A stretch of 64,000 nucleotides of DNA from Bog-950 sp035299425 (GTDB lineage: Bacteria; Bacteroidota; Bacteroidia; Chitinophagales; LD1), in assembly GCA_035299425.1 (NCBI GenBank), contig DATGWP010000047.1:11467-75466 (forward strand), read 5' to 3'. The notes beneath the pieces were generated by a model, which did not search any database, was not told where the DNA came from, and saw only the letters and a list, made by a program, of their open reading frames with translations. The position numbers and the translations under genes were made by a program. This document shows, one piece after another, positions 43,011-50,619 of the stretch; the stretch's first letter is position 1, and the number at the start of each line of letters is the position of its first letter.

Positions 43011-44225
43011 CTACTGCGCTGGGTTGCCAACACCTGCCTTAGCATACTCCTTCAACCCCTCTTCCAGGCATTTAATAGCAGCCGTTAGGTCAGTAGTATT
43101 CAGCACATAGGCTATACGTACTTCGCTTTTACCCGACCCTGTAGTTGAGTAGAAACCCGAAGCCGGCGCCATCATTACAGTAGCATTATTGTAGCTAAAG
43201 CTTTCGAGCATCCACTGGCAAAACTGATCGGTATCTTTAACCGGTAGCGATGCTACAGCATAGAACGCACCACCCGGGTTAGGGCAATGTACACCTGGTA
43301 TTTTGTTCAGTAGCTCTACCATTACATCGCGACGCTTTTGGTACTCGGCTATTATGCCGTTGTAATAATCCTGCCCCAAATCAAACAGGCCTTCACCGGC
43401 TATCTGCCCCAGCGAGTTAGGCGATAAGCGCGCCTGCCCGAATTTAAGGGCTGAGGCCAACACCTCTTTATTGCGCGTTACAAGGGCGCCTATACGCGCA
43501 CCGCATGCCGAAAAGCGCTTGGATATTGAATCGAACACCACTACATGGCTATCCATGCCTTCTAAGTTCAATGCACTGTAAAAGCTTTTGCCACCGTATA
43601 AGAACTCACGGTATACTTCATCTACAAACAAGAATAGGTCGTGCTTAAGGCATATTTCGCGTAGTACCAGCAGCTCTTCTTTGCTGTATAAATAACCCGT
43701 TGGGTTATTAGGGTTACAGATAAGTATAGCCTTTGTTTTAGGGGTGATGGCCTTTTCAAAATCGCCGATAGGAGGCAATGCAAAACCGGTTTCAATTGAA
43801 GTAGGGATTGGTTTAACCTTTATCTTACCTACCGTAGCAAAGCCAATATAGTTTGCATACATAGGCTCAGGAATGATGATCTCATCATCTTCATCCAGGC
43901 AGCTAAGCATACCAAAAGACAGGGCTTCGCTGGCGCCTTCGGTTATCATAAAGTGCGAAGCATCTACTGCTATGCCTATATTGTTGTAGTACTCTGCAAA
44001 CTTTTTGCGGTAGCTTTCAAGGCCGTTACTCGGACAATACTCCAGCACTTTCATGTCTGTATTCTTCAGTGTATCCCAAAACTGCTTGGGCGTTTCAAGG
44101 TCTGGCTGGCCAATATTTAAGTGGTATACTTTTACTCCTTTCTTTTTAGCCACATCGGCATAGGGTACCAGCTTACGAATGGGTGAAGCGGGCATCTGTA
44201 TTCCTTTATTCGAAACTTTAGGCAT
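43011..44225 (-). CDS. PLP-dependent class I aminotransferase
   Basis: A 404-residue fold-type I aminotransferase, similar to aspartate/aromatic aminotransferases. HLNIGQPDLETP binds substrate, ICNPNNPTGYLYSKEEL carries the Asn, FVDEVYREF the Asp and Tyr for PLP, and the Schiff-base Lys is in FDSISKRFSACGARIG. The C-terminal Arg in SEVRIAYV binds the substrate carboxylate. Amino-donor specificity cannot be read from sequence. It stands 134 bp from the DUF1573 gene with a strong terminator between. Confidence 0.9.
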   Translation of the reverse strand: MPKVSNKGIQMPASPIRKLVPYADVAKKKGVKVYHLNIGQPDLETPKQFWDTLKNTDMKVLEYCPSNGLESYRKKFAEYYNNIGIAVDASHFMITEGASEALSFGMLSCLDEDDEIIIPEPMYANYIGFATVGKIKVKPIPTSIETGFALPPIGDFEKAITPKTKAILICNPNNPTGYLYSKEELLVLREICLKHDLFLFVDEVYREFLYGGKSFYSALNLEGMDSHVVVFDSISKRFSACGARIGALVTRNKEVLASALKFGQARLSPNSLGQIAGEGLFDLGQDYYNGIIAEYQKRRDVMVELLNKIPGVHCPNPGGAFYAVASLPVKDTDQFCQWMLESFSYNNATVMMAPASGFYSTTGSGKSEVRIAYVLNTTDLTAAIKCLEEGLKEYAKAGVGNPAQ

Positions 44226-44305
44226 AGTAGTTAGTTGATAGTTTACAATTTGGCTTTGGCAAAAATACCAGCAGCTTTTTCTTTAATGTGGGTGCAAATA
44301 AAATG

Positions 44306-44336
44306 AAAAACCCCATCTGGCACAGACGGGGTTTTT
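44306..44336. terminator. Terminator of the DUF1573 gene
   Basis: AAAAACCCC at 44306-44314 pairs with GGGGTTTTT at 44328-44336; an inner TCTG/CAGA stem and one mismatch complete it. A and T runs on both flanks make it usable in both directions. Confidence 0.88.
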
Positions 44337-44358
44337 CTAGTTATATGGATTTGTAAAA

Positions 44359-44946
44359 TTAGTTTTTAGGCGATAACAGGCTTGGCTGCTCGACCGGTAC
44401 CGATTTCTCAGGCTCTGCTTTTACTACTTCACCTTTAATGTAGATGATTTTATCAGCAGGCTCACCGTTAGAGTTAATGGTAATCGATTTGTTGAATGGT
44501 CCCGGGCGGCCTTGTGTGTTATAAGTAACCAATATGGCTCCGTCTTTACCGGGCATAATAGGCTCTTTAGGCCAGCTTGGCGTGGTGCAACCGCAACTTG
44601 CGCGCACGTTAGATAATATCAATGGCTCTTTACCGGCATTGTTAAACTTAAACTCATAAGTTACCTGTGGGCCTTCAGGTACTTCGGCAAAGTTGTGGGT
44701 CTCTTCTTTAAAAACAATACGTGCTGCATTAGGGTTAGCTGGCTTGGCGGCAGCAGGTGCAGCTTCTTTAGCAGCTGGCGCTGTGGTAGCCGCCGGCCCG
44801 TGATTATGCCCATCGTGGCTATCATGGTTATGCCCATCGTGCGAGTGGTCAACTACTGTAGATTGTTTTTGCGCCGGCGCTGTGGTTTGGGCCGACATAA
44901 AGCCAGCATAAGCCAGCATAACGATAATTGAGAAAGCCTTTTTCAT
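44359..44946 (-). CDS. Secreted DUF1573 protein with His-rich N-terminus
   Basis: A 195-residue protein. The signal peptide (residues 1-19) is followed by a short His/Asp-rich stretch (HSHDGHNHDSHDGHNHG) and an Ala-rich linker. The C-terminal DUF1573 domain shows VFKEETHNFAEVPEG, FKFNNAGKEPLILSNVRASC, a GCTTPSWP turn and ITINSNGEP. DUF1573 is an Ig-like periplasmic fold common in Bacteroidota. The His cluster looks able to bind Zn, Ni or Cu, an inference. The gene is downstream of nothing on its strand and has its own terminator. Confidence 0.9.
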   Translation of the reverse strand: MKKAFSIIVMLAYAGFMSAQTTAPAQKQSTVVDHSHDGHNHDSHDGHNHGPAATTAPAAKEAAPAAAKPANPNAARIVFKEETHNFAEVPEGPQVTYEFKFNNAGKEPLILSNVRASCGCTTPSWPKEPIMPGKDGAILVTYNTQGRPGPFNKSITINSNGEPADKIIYIKGEVVKAEPEKSVPVEQPSLLSPKN

Positions 44947-45045
44947 TGTGAGGTTATTTATGAATCAAAAATAAGAGCCGGAACCACATATCAGTAATTT
45001 TTTTACGGTTTATTGCCGGTGCTTAACAAGTTTTAAACCAGCCTG

Positions 45046-45747
45046 CTATATATCTCCCAGCAAAGGGCGCAGTAAAATCTCTTCTACCACAGTGCTTTCC
45101 GATAAGTGGTAAACATCCCATACCGATTGGGCTATGTCTTCGGGTTTCATAAACCGGGTGTCGGGCAAGTCGGTCCCTTTCCACGAGTTGGTAAGGGTAG
45201 CGCCGGCAATAAGGGCAGTTACTTTTATGCTATGCTCTTTCAATTCCTCGCGCAGCGCTTTTGAAAAACCCAGCAAGGCAAATTTAGAAATAGAGTAGGA
45301 GCCGCCGTTGGGATAAGCCTGTATACTGGCTACCGAGCAAAGATTGAAAATATGGCCACTCTTTTTCTTTAGCATACCGGGTAGCAGCGTGCGCGTTAAA
45401 TGATAAGCGCTGTAAAGGTTGGTTTCTATCAGCTTCTCCAACGTTCCGTCTTCTTCGTTTATTACCTGTCCGGGGATAAAAATACCTGCATTATTAATAA
45501 CGATATCTACCGCGCCAAAATCCTTGTTCACCATTTCGGCAAAAGTTATTACATCCTCTTTTTTCGATACATCAACTACAGCTGTGATCAGGGAGGCCGA
45601 CCTTTCGGCATGGCTTGTGCTAAAGGCTTCCAGGTCATCTTTACTACGTGCGCAAATGGCCACATCCCAACCAGCGGTGGCAAATTTATCGGCAATGGCG
45701 CGGCCAATACCTTTAGTAGCACCTGTTACAACTATCTTTTTGTTCAT
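45046..45747 (-). CDS. Short-chain dehydrogenase/reductase
   Basis: A 233-residue classical SDR. TGATKGIGRAIADKF is the nucleotide loop, NNAGIF the structural motif, the catalytic Ser is in NLCSVAS, and YSISK gives the Tyr and Lys. The cofactor-specificity region CARSKDDL suggests NADP(H). Substrate unknown; the length is that of 3-ketoacyl-ACP reductase-like proteins. It is divergent from mlaE. Confidence 0.92.
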   Translation of the reverse strand: MNKKIVVTGATKGIGRAIADKFATAGWDVAICARSKDDLEAFSTSHAERSASLITAVVDVSKKEDVITFAEMVNKDFGAVDIVINNAGIFIPGQVINEEDGTLEKLIETNLYSAYHLTRTLLPGMLKKKSGHIFNLCSVASIQAYPNGGSYSISKFALLGFSKALREELKEHSIKVTALIAGATLTNSWKGTDLPDTRFMKPEDIAQSVWDVYHLSESTVVEEILLRPLLGDI

Positions 45748-45870
45748 GGGGTGAACTTACAATTTTAATACTTTATCTATGGCATCAGCTGACGGGGTAG
45801 GGGCTTTGGTTTATGTTGCCATCAAATTCCCAACAAGCTATGTAAATTTTTCTTTTCTTAGCCCCATACT

Positions 45871-46614
45871 ATGATTAAGTTTTTCGAACAATTAGGAGGC
45901 TACCTGATACTCATGCGCCAGTCTTTCTCAAAGCCTGAGAAAGCGAATATGTATTGGAACGAAACGTTCCGCCAGGCGCGCGATATTGGTATCGGCTCGT
46001 TACCCATCATTGCCATCGTATCAACGTTTATTGGTGCTGTAAGCGCCGTACAGTTTGCTTATCAGTTTCGCACCATAAGCCTGGTGCCTATGTGGTGGAT
46101 AGGCAGCATAGTGCGCAAGGGTATGATACTGGAACTGGCACCTACTATTTCGGCGCTTTTGCTGGCCGGTAAAGTGGGCAGTAACATTGCTTCAGAACTG
46201 GGTACCATGCGCATAAGCGAGCAGATAGATGCTTACGAAATTATGGGGGTAAATACACCCGCTTACCTGATAGGGCCTAAAATAGCAGCATCGGTAGTGG
46301 TGGTGCCTATGTTGGTAGTTATAGCAGTTTTTTTAGGCATAATGGGCGGTTGGGGTGCGGGCCTTGTAGGCAAGTTTTACTCTACCGCCGAATATTTTAG
46401 AGGGGTAACCGACAATTTTGATGGTTACGATGTAACCGTGATGATGGTAAAATCGGTATTGTTTGGGTTTATTATGTCTTCGGTTTCATGCTTTAAGGGG
46501 TTTACTGTGCAGGGAGGTGCTGTAGAAATCGGGCGCTCGTCTACACAGGCGGTGGTGCTTAGCTCTATAGTAATGGTTATTGTAAACTTCTTTGTTGCCT
46601 TCTTTTTGTTGTGA
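45871..46614 (+). CDS. mlaE: MlaE-family ABC transporter permease
   Basis: A 247-residue inner-membrane permease of the MlaE family, part of phospholipid-trafficking ABC systems that act with MCE proteins to keep outer-membrane asymmetry. Its five or so TM segments include LAPTISALLLAGKVGSNIAS and the motif ELGTMRISEQIDAYEIMGV, the coupling-helix region. The stop is embedded in a 23-bp repeat array that separates it from mlaF. No mlaD (MCE) gene is within the window. Confidence 0.93.
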   Translation: MIKFFEQLGGYLILMRQSFSKPEKANMYWNETFRQARDIGIGSLPIIAIVSTFIGAVSAVQFAYQFRTISLVPMWWIGSIVRKGMILELAPTISALLLAGKVGSNIASELGTMRISEQIDAYEIMGVNTPAYLIGPKIAASVVVVPMLVVIAVFLGIMGGWGAGLVGKFYSTAEYFRGVTDNFDGYDVTVMMVKSVLFGFIMSSVSCFKGFTVQGGAVEIGRSSTQAVVLSSIVMVIVNFFVAFFLL

Positions 46615-46721
46615 TTACGCAGATAAATACAAAATGATTACACGGATGAATACTGAACGATTACACAGATGAATACAAGTACTTGTATTATCTGTGTAAT
46701 CATTTTAAAATCTGAGTAATC
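46613..46721. repeat. 23-bp direct repeats with inverted copies
   Basis: Units starting GATTAC(G/A)C at 46613, 46636 and 46659 repeat with a 23-bp period. The third and its complement (46681-46701) form a hairpin of about 21 bp with one bulge, and a fifth degenerate inverted copy ends at 46721. The array begins inside the mlaE stop codon. Confidence 0.85.
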
Positions 46722-46736
46722 GAAACACAAAGTGTT

Positions 46737-47495
46737 GTGATAGAAATAAAAAATATAAAGAAAAATTTTGGACAGCAGCAGGTGCTCAAGGGCATCAGCG
46801 CTACGTTTGAAAGTGGTAAGTGCAATCTTATCATTGGTAAGTCGGGCTCGGGTAAAACCGTTACGCTTAAATGTATGGTGGGCCTTTTTGAACCCGATGA
46901 AGGGAATATATTTTACGATGGACGGAACATTACCGAAATGGACTTTCACAACCGAAAAAGCATACGCCGCGAAATAGGTATGCTTTTTCAGGGTACAGCC
47001 TTATTCGATTCACTTAGCGTAGAAGAAAACGTTCGTTTCCCTTTGGATATGTTTACCAACCAGAGTGAGAAAGAAAAGCTTGAACGCGTTAACTTTTGCC
47101 TTGGCCGTGTAAACCTGCCTAATACCAACAAAAAATTTCCGGGCGAGTTATCGGGTGGTATGAAAAAGCGCGTGGGTATTGCCCGTGCTATAGTAATGAA
47201 CCCCAAGTATCTGTTTTGCGATGAACCTAATAGCGGCCTTGACCCTAAAACGGCCATAGTAATTGATGACCTGATAAAGGAAATTACCATAGAGTATAAC
47301 ATGACCACCGTAATAAATACCCACGATATGAATAGCGTGATGGGTATTGGCGATAAGGTGATATTTCTGCACGAAGGCTTGAAATACTGGGAGGGCACCA
47401 AAGACGAGATAATGCAGATAACCGATGGTGAGTTGTTCGACTTTATTTTTGCCTCCGACTTTTTGAAAGACCTGCGGAGGAATGCAAGGGTTTAA
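46737..47495 (+). CDS. mlaF: MlaF-family ABC transporter ATPase
   Basis: A 252-residue ABC ATPase. Walker A is IIGKSGSGKT, the Q loop LFQGTALF, the signature LSGGMKKRVGIAR, Walker B YLFCDEPNSGLD and the H-loop His in VINTHDMNSV. The start is a GTG at 46737. With MlaE it would form the energising half of a lipid transporter. The 3' end overlaps the ATG of the next gene by 14 nt. Confidence 0.93.
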   Translation: MIEIKNIKKNFGQQQVLKGISATFESGKCNLIIGKSGSGKTVTLKCMVGLFEPDEGNIFYDGRNITEMDFHNRKSIRREIGMLFQGTALFDSLSVEENVRFPLDMFTNQSEKEKLERVNFCLGRVNLPNTNKKFPGELSGGMKKRVGIARAIVMNPKYLFCDEPNSGLDPKTAIVIDDLIKEITIEYNMTTVINTHDMNSVMGIGDKVIFLHEGLKYWEGTKDEIMQITDGELFDFIFASDFLKDLRRNARV

Positions 47496-48135
47496 TACTG
47501 TTTTACTGCTTGTGTTGTTATTGTTTGGCCTGAACGCACAAGCGCAGGATAAGCAGTATTTGAAATGGGGAAAATATCAATGGGAAATTACAACCCGTAT
47601 CGATTCATTTGTAACCGATAATGAGGTCAGTTCCTGGCCTGTAAGGGACACCAGCTTATTGGTTTGTCAAACTGTTTGGTCTTTTGCCGACACATTACTT
47701 GCGTATCACGAAGTGGATTTTATTTTGTTGGATACATTTATGGAGTACCATGCAAAGTATTTAGAGGAATGGCAGATTGTCCGAAAATCTGAAAAAAGCC
47801 TGTCGGCTAATGTGGATGGAGGCAAGGTTAAAGTGGATGAGTTTAAAAGAATACTACAAGATTCTATTAGCTTTTTACCCGTGCTGGATGATAGGGTAAG
47901 TTATGCCTTGGTTTGTATATTATCTGGTTCTACATACAGGACTGAACTGTGGAATTTTAATAAGGGAGGCGCACTTAGCGGTTGGTGCTTGTCAGATTTT
48001 AAAGGCAAGAATAACTTTAATGCTCTCGGCCTTAAAGCAGGCGATACAGTGGTTGTAGCGCTGTATTATGGTTCGGGGAAGCAGACGAACCACAATTGTG
48101 AAATTAGGGGCAGTGTTTTATTTGAAATAATTTAA
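47482..48135 (+). CDS. Secreted hypothetical protein overlapping mlaF
   Basis: A 217-residue protein with a signal peptide (MQGFNTVLLLVLLLFGLNAQAQ). The mature part is beta-rich with many aromatics and one cysteine pair separated by 56 or more residues; no motif I recognise. The start overlaps the mlaF 3' end by 14 nt in another frame, which suggests coupled translation and a possible envelope function, but an MCE (MlaD) domain is not present. Codon use is slightly more A+T-rich than its neighbours. Confidence 0.72.
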   Translation: MQGFNTVLLLVLLLFGLNAQAQDKQYLKWGKYQWEITTRIDSFVTDNEVSSWPVRDTSLLVCQTVWSFADTLLAYHEVDFILLDTFMEYHAKYLEEWQIVRKSEKSLSANVDGGKVKVDEFKRILQDSISFLPVLDDRVSYALVCILSGSTYRTELWNFNKGGALSGWCLSDFKGKNNFNALGLKAGDTVVVALYYGSGKQTNHNCEIRGSVLFEII

Positions 48136-48181
48136 ACTTGCAGAGCATTAATCAATAACCATTAATAAATAATAAATAGCA

Positions 48182-49066
48182 ATGAGCGTTTTAGTAAACA
48201 AAGATTCGAAGATACTGGTGCAGGGCTTTACCGGTAAAGAAGGTACTTTCCATGCCAGCCAGATGATAGAGTATGGCACCAATGTAATAGGTGGTGTAAC
48301 TCCCGGTAAAGGAGGCGAAAAGCACCTTGATAAACCGGTATTTAATACTGTTGCGGACGCGCGCAAAGCCACAGGCTGCAACGTGAGCATCATATTCGTT
48401 CCGCCGGCATTTGCTGCCGATGCTATTATGGAAGCAGCCGATGCAGGTATAGAACTGGTAGTATGTATTACCGAAGGTATACCGGTGCAGGATATGGTAA
48501 AAGCTAAAAGCTATTTGGCCGATAAAAAAACACGTTTGGTAGGTCCTAACTGCCCTGGAGTAATTACACCAGACGAAGCCAAAGTGGGCATAATGCCGGG
48601 CTTTGTGTTTAAAAAAGGCAGGGTAGGTATTGTTTCTAAATCGGGTACGCTTACTTACGAAGCTGCCGACCAGGTAGCTAAAGCAGGCTTAGGCGTAAGC
48701 ACCGCTATTGGTATTGGCGGCGACCCTATTATTGGTACTACTACCAAAGAAGCTGTTGAGCTATTTATGAACGACCCCGAAACCGATGCTATTGTAATGA
48801 TAGGCGAAATTGGTGGCTCGTTAGAAGCTGACGCTGCACGCTGGATAAAGGCTAACGGCACCAAGCCTGTAGTTGGCTTTATTGCCGGACAAACTGCCCC
48901 TGCAGGTCGCCGTATGGGCCACGCCGGTGCAATTATCGGTGGTAAAGATGATACAGCTGCGGCCAAAATGCAGATTATGCGCGAGTGCGGTATTACTGTG
49001 GTTGATTCACCGGCTGCCATTGGCGAAACAGTAGCGCAAGTGCTTAGCGCTAAGGCTGCGAAGTAA
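48182..49066 (+). CDS. sucD: Succinate-CoA ligase alpha subunit
   Basis: A 294-residue TCA-cycle enzyme that interconverts succinyl-CoA with succinate, making ATP or GTP. VQGFTGKEGTFHASQMIEYG binds CoA, VGPNCPGVI forms part of the active site, and the phosphorylated His is in MGHAGAIIGG. SucC, the beta subunit, is not adjacent, as is usual in this phylum. A hairpin terminator follows. Confidence 0.95.
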   Translation: MSVLVNKDSKILVQGFTGKEGTFHASQMIEYGTNVIGGVTPGKGGEKHLDKPVFNTVADARKATGCNVSIIFVPPAFAADAIMEAADAGIELVVCITEGIPVQDMVKAKSYLADKKTRLVGPNCPGVITPDEAKVGIMPGFVFKKGRVGIVSKSGTLTYEAADQVAKAGLGVSTAIGIGGDPIIGTTTKEAVELFMNDPETDAIVMIGEIGGSLEADAARWIKANGTKPVVGFIAGQTAPAGRRMGHAGAIIGGKDDTAAAKMQIMRECGITVVDSPAAIGETVAQVLSAKAAK

Positions 49067-49089
49067 TTTTTAAGAATAAATTTATAAAG

Positions 49090-49119
49090 AGCCATCTGCG
49101 CAAGCGGGTGGCTTTTTTT
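49090..49119 (+). terminator. Terminator of sucD
   Basis: AGCCATCTGC at 49090-49099 pairs with GCGGGTGGCT at 49104-49113 (two G-T pairs) around GCAA, followed by seven T residues. Confidence 0.88.
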
Positions 49120-49187
49120 GTTTTATTACCCAAAAACAAACACTTCAATATTTTTTTGATATTTGGCGTAAATAGATTTTTGAGATT

Positions 49188-49856
49188 ATGGGCAAACATG
49201 TTGTAAAAGTACTGGAAGCGAATTTTGTAACGCACGATGTAAAAAGGTTTAAGGTAGAAAAGCCGGCTGGTTATAGTTTTATACCGGGGCAGGCTACCGA
49301 TGTAGCTATTAATAAAGATGGATGGCAGGAGAAGTTCCGCCCGTTTACTTTTACAAGTGTGGCAAAGCAGGACTACCTGGAGTTTATGATTAAAATATAT
49401 ACCGACCACCCCGGTGTTACCAATGAGTTAAGCAAAGTAAATGCAGGAGGGGAGTTGATACTGCAGGAGCCGTTTGGCGCTATTACTTATAAGGGGCCGG
49501 GTGTGTTTATTGCAGCCGGGTCAGGTATTACGCCTTTTCTGGCAATACTCCGCGATTTAGCTAAAAGCAAGCACGCCCAGGGCAATATGTTGTTATATAC
49601 CAACAAAACATCGGAGGATGTAATAATGGGGCAGGAACTGCAGGAAATGCTGAAAGAAAATTTTGTATCCATATACACCCGCGAGAGTGTAGTAGGCTAT
49701 TTAGACCGCCATATAGACCGCGACTTTTTGATAGAAACTATCAACGATTTTAGCGGCTACTTTTATGTATGCGGGCCCGATAAATTTGTAAGTGATATAC
49801 AAAAACTGCTGGTAAACTTAGGTGCTAATGCAGAATACCTGGTAATAGAGAAATAG
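49188..49856 (+). CDS. Ferredoxin-NADP reductase-like flavoprotein
   Basis: A 222-residue FNR-fold protein. SFIPGQATDVAI and RPFTFTSV bind FAD (R-x-x-T-F/Y-S pattern), FIAAGSGITPFLAIL binds the NAD(P) pyrophosphate, and YVCGPDKFVSDI is the C-terminal pyridine-nucleotide motif. It contains no 2Fe-2S domain, so it needs a separate electron partner. The partner is unknown; it converges with the thioredoxin gene with 9 bp between stop codons. Confidence 0.85.
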   Translation: MGKHVVKVLEANFVTHDVKRFKVEKPAGYSFIPGQATDVAINKDGWQEKFRPFTFTSVAKQDYLEFMIKIYTDHPGVTNELSKVNAGGELILQEPFGAITYKGPGVFIAAGSGITPFLAILRDLAKSKHAQGNMLLYTNKTSEDVIMGQELQEMLKENFVSIYTRESVVGYLDRHIDRDFLIETINDFSGYFYVCGPDKFVSDIQKLLVNLGANAEYLVIEK

Positions 49857-49865
49857 CGCTCTGGC

Positions 49866-50417
49866 TTATTGTTGTTTGGGTATTTTACCCTGAAACTTGG
49901 CATCAAAGTCTTCCCATTTCATGGTTTTGTAGCTATTGCTGCCTACATAGTTCAGCACCATTTCAAAACGTTGAGGGTCAAGATAACCCGGCACAGGAAA
50001 AATCTCTTCCAGTTTTTCGTCTATGTATACAGTGGTAGGATAGCTCAATTGGCCACTAAGTAATTGTGCTGCAAGTTCATTGTATCCGTTTCTGCCACCT
50101 GCTACCCACTTATATTCTTTGCCGCCAAAATTGATAGTTTCATGTGTTTCGGCATCGAATTTTACTGCGTAAAAATTCTCGCTTACATACTTTACTACTT
50201 CGGGGTGGCTAAAGGTGCTGGCGTCCATACGCTTGCACCAACCGCACCAATCAGTATATACATCTACAAATATTTTGCGGGGTTCTTTTTTTTGCGCCTC
50301 CTGCACTTCTTTCCATGTCATCCATTTAATTCCGGCCTCCGCAGGTTTAGGTGTATACATAAATGATGAGCCTATAACCAATACAGCTATCGGCAAAATG
50401 AAAAGAAACTTCTTCAT
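49866..50417 (-). CDS. Secreted thioredoxin-family protein
   Basis: A 183-residue protein with an N-terminal signal or anchor segment (residues about 3-20) and a thioredoxin fold with FVDVYTDWCGWCKRMD (CGWC) near residue 60. The cis-Pro follows in SYPTTVYID. It resembles DsbD-gamma/thioredoxin-like periplasmic reductases of Bacteroidota (DUF255-like in the CGWCK region). It is expected to act on disulfides or oxidised proteins in the periplasm. Confidence 0.9.
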   Translation of the reverse strand: MKKFLFILPIAVLVIGSSFMYTPKPAEAGIKWMTWKEVQEAQKKEPRKIFVDVYTDWCGWCKRMDASTFSHPEVVKYVSENFYAVKFDAETHETINFGGKEYKWVAGGRNGYNELAAQLLSGQLSYPTTVYIDEKLEEIFPVPGYLDPQRFEMVLNYVGSNSYKTMKWEDFDAKFQGKIPKQQ

Positions 50418-50499
50418 AGAGGTGTTATTTGTTTGTGAAAATAAACAAATATTTAGCCAAGTAGGATTGGCGGGTTTGGGTTTTAACAGGTATTGTAAA

Positions 50500-50540
50500 C
50501 CACCTGGTACCGTTGGTTAAAACCAAGCGGTACCAGGTGG
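50500..50540. repeat. Long hairpin between the carboxylase and thioredoxin genes
   Basis: CCACCTGGTACCG at 50500-50512 and CGGTACCAGGTGG at 50528-50540 are perfect 13-bp complements; TTGGTT/AACCAA extends the stem after a 1-nt bulge. It follows the carboxylase stop on its strand, but no strong T run is adjacent, so it may stabilise or process the mRNA rather than terminate it. Confidence 0.72.
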
Positions 50541-50619
50541 GTAGGCGAAAAATATTTTTGAAGCGTGCTTTAGCGGTCTGTACTTGTCCCGCTTCTAAGG
50601 TCTTTGTTCCTGGTTCAAT

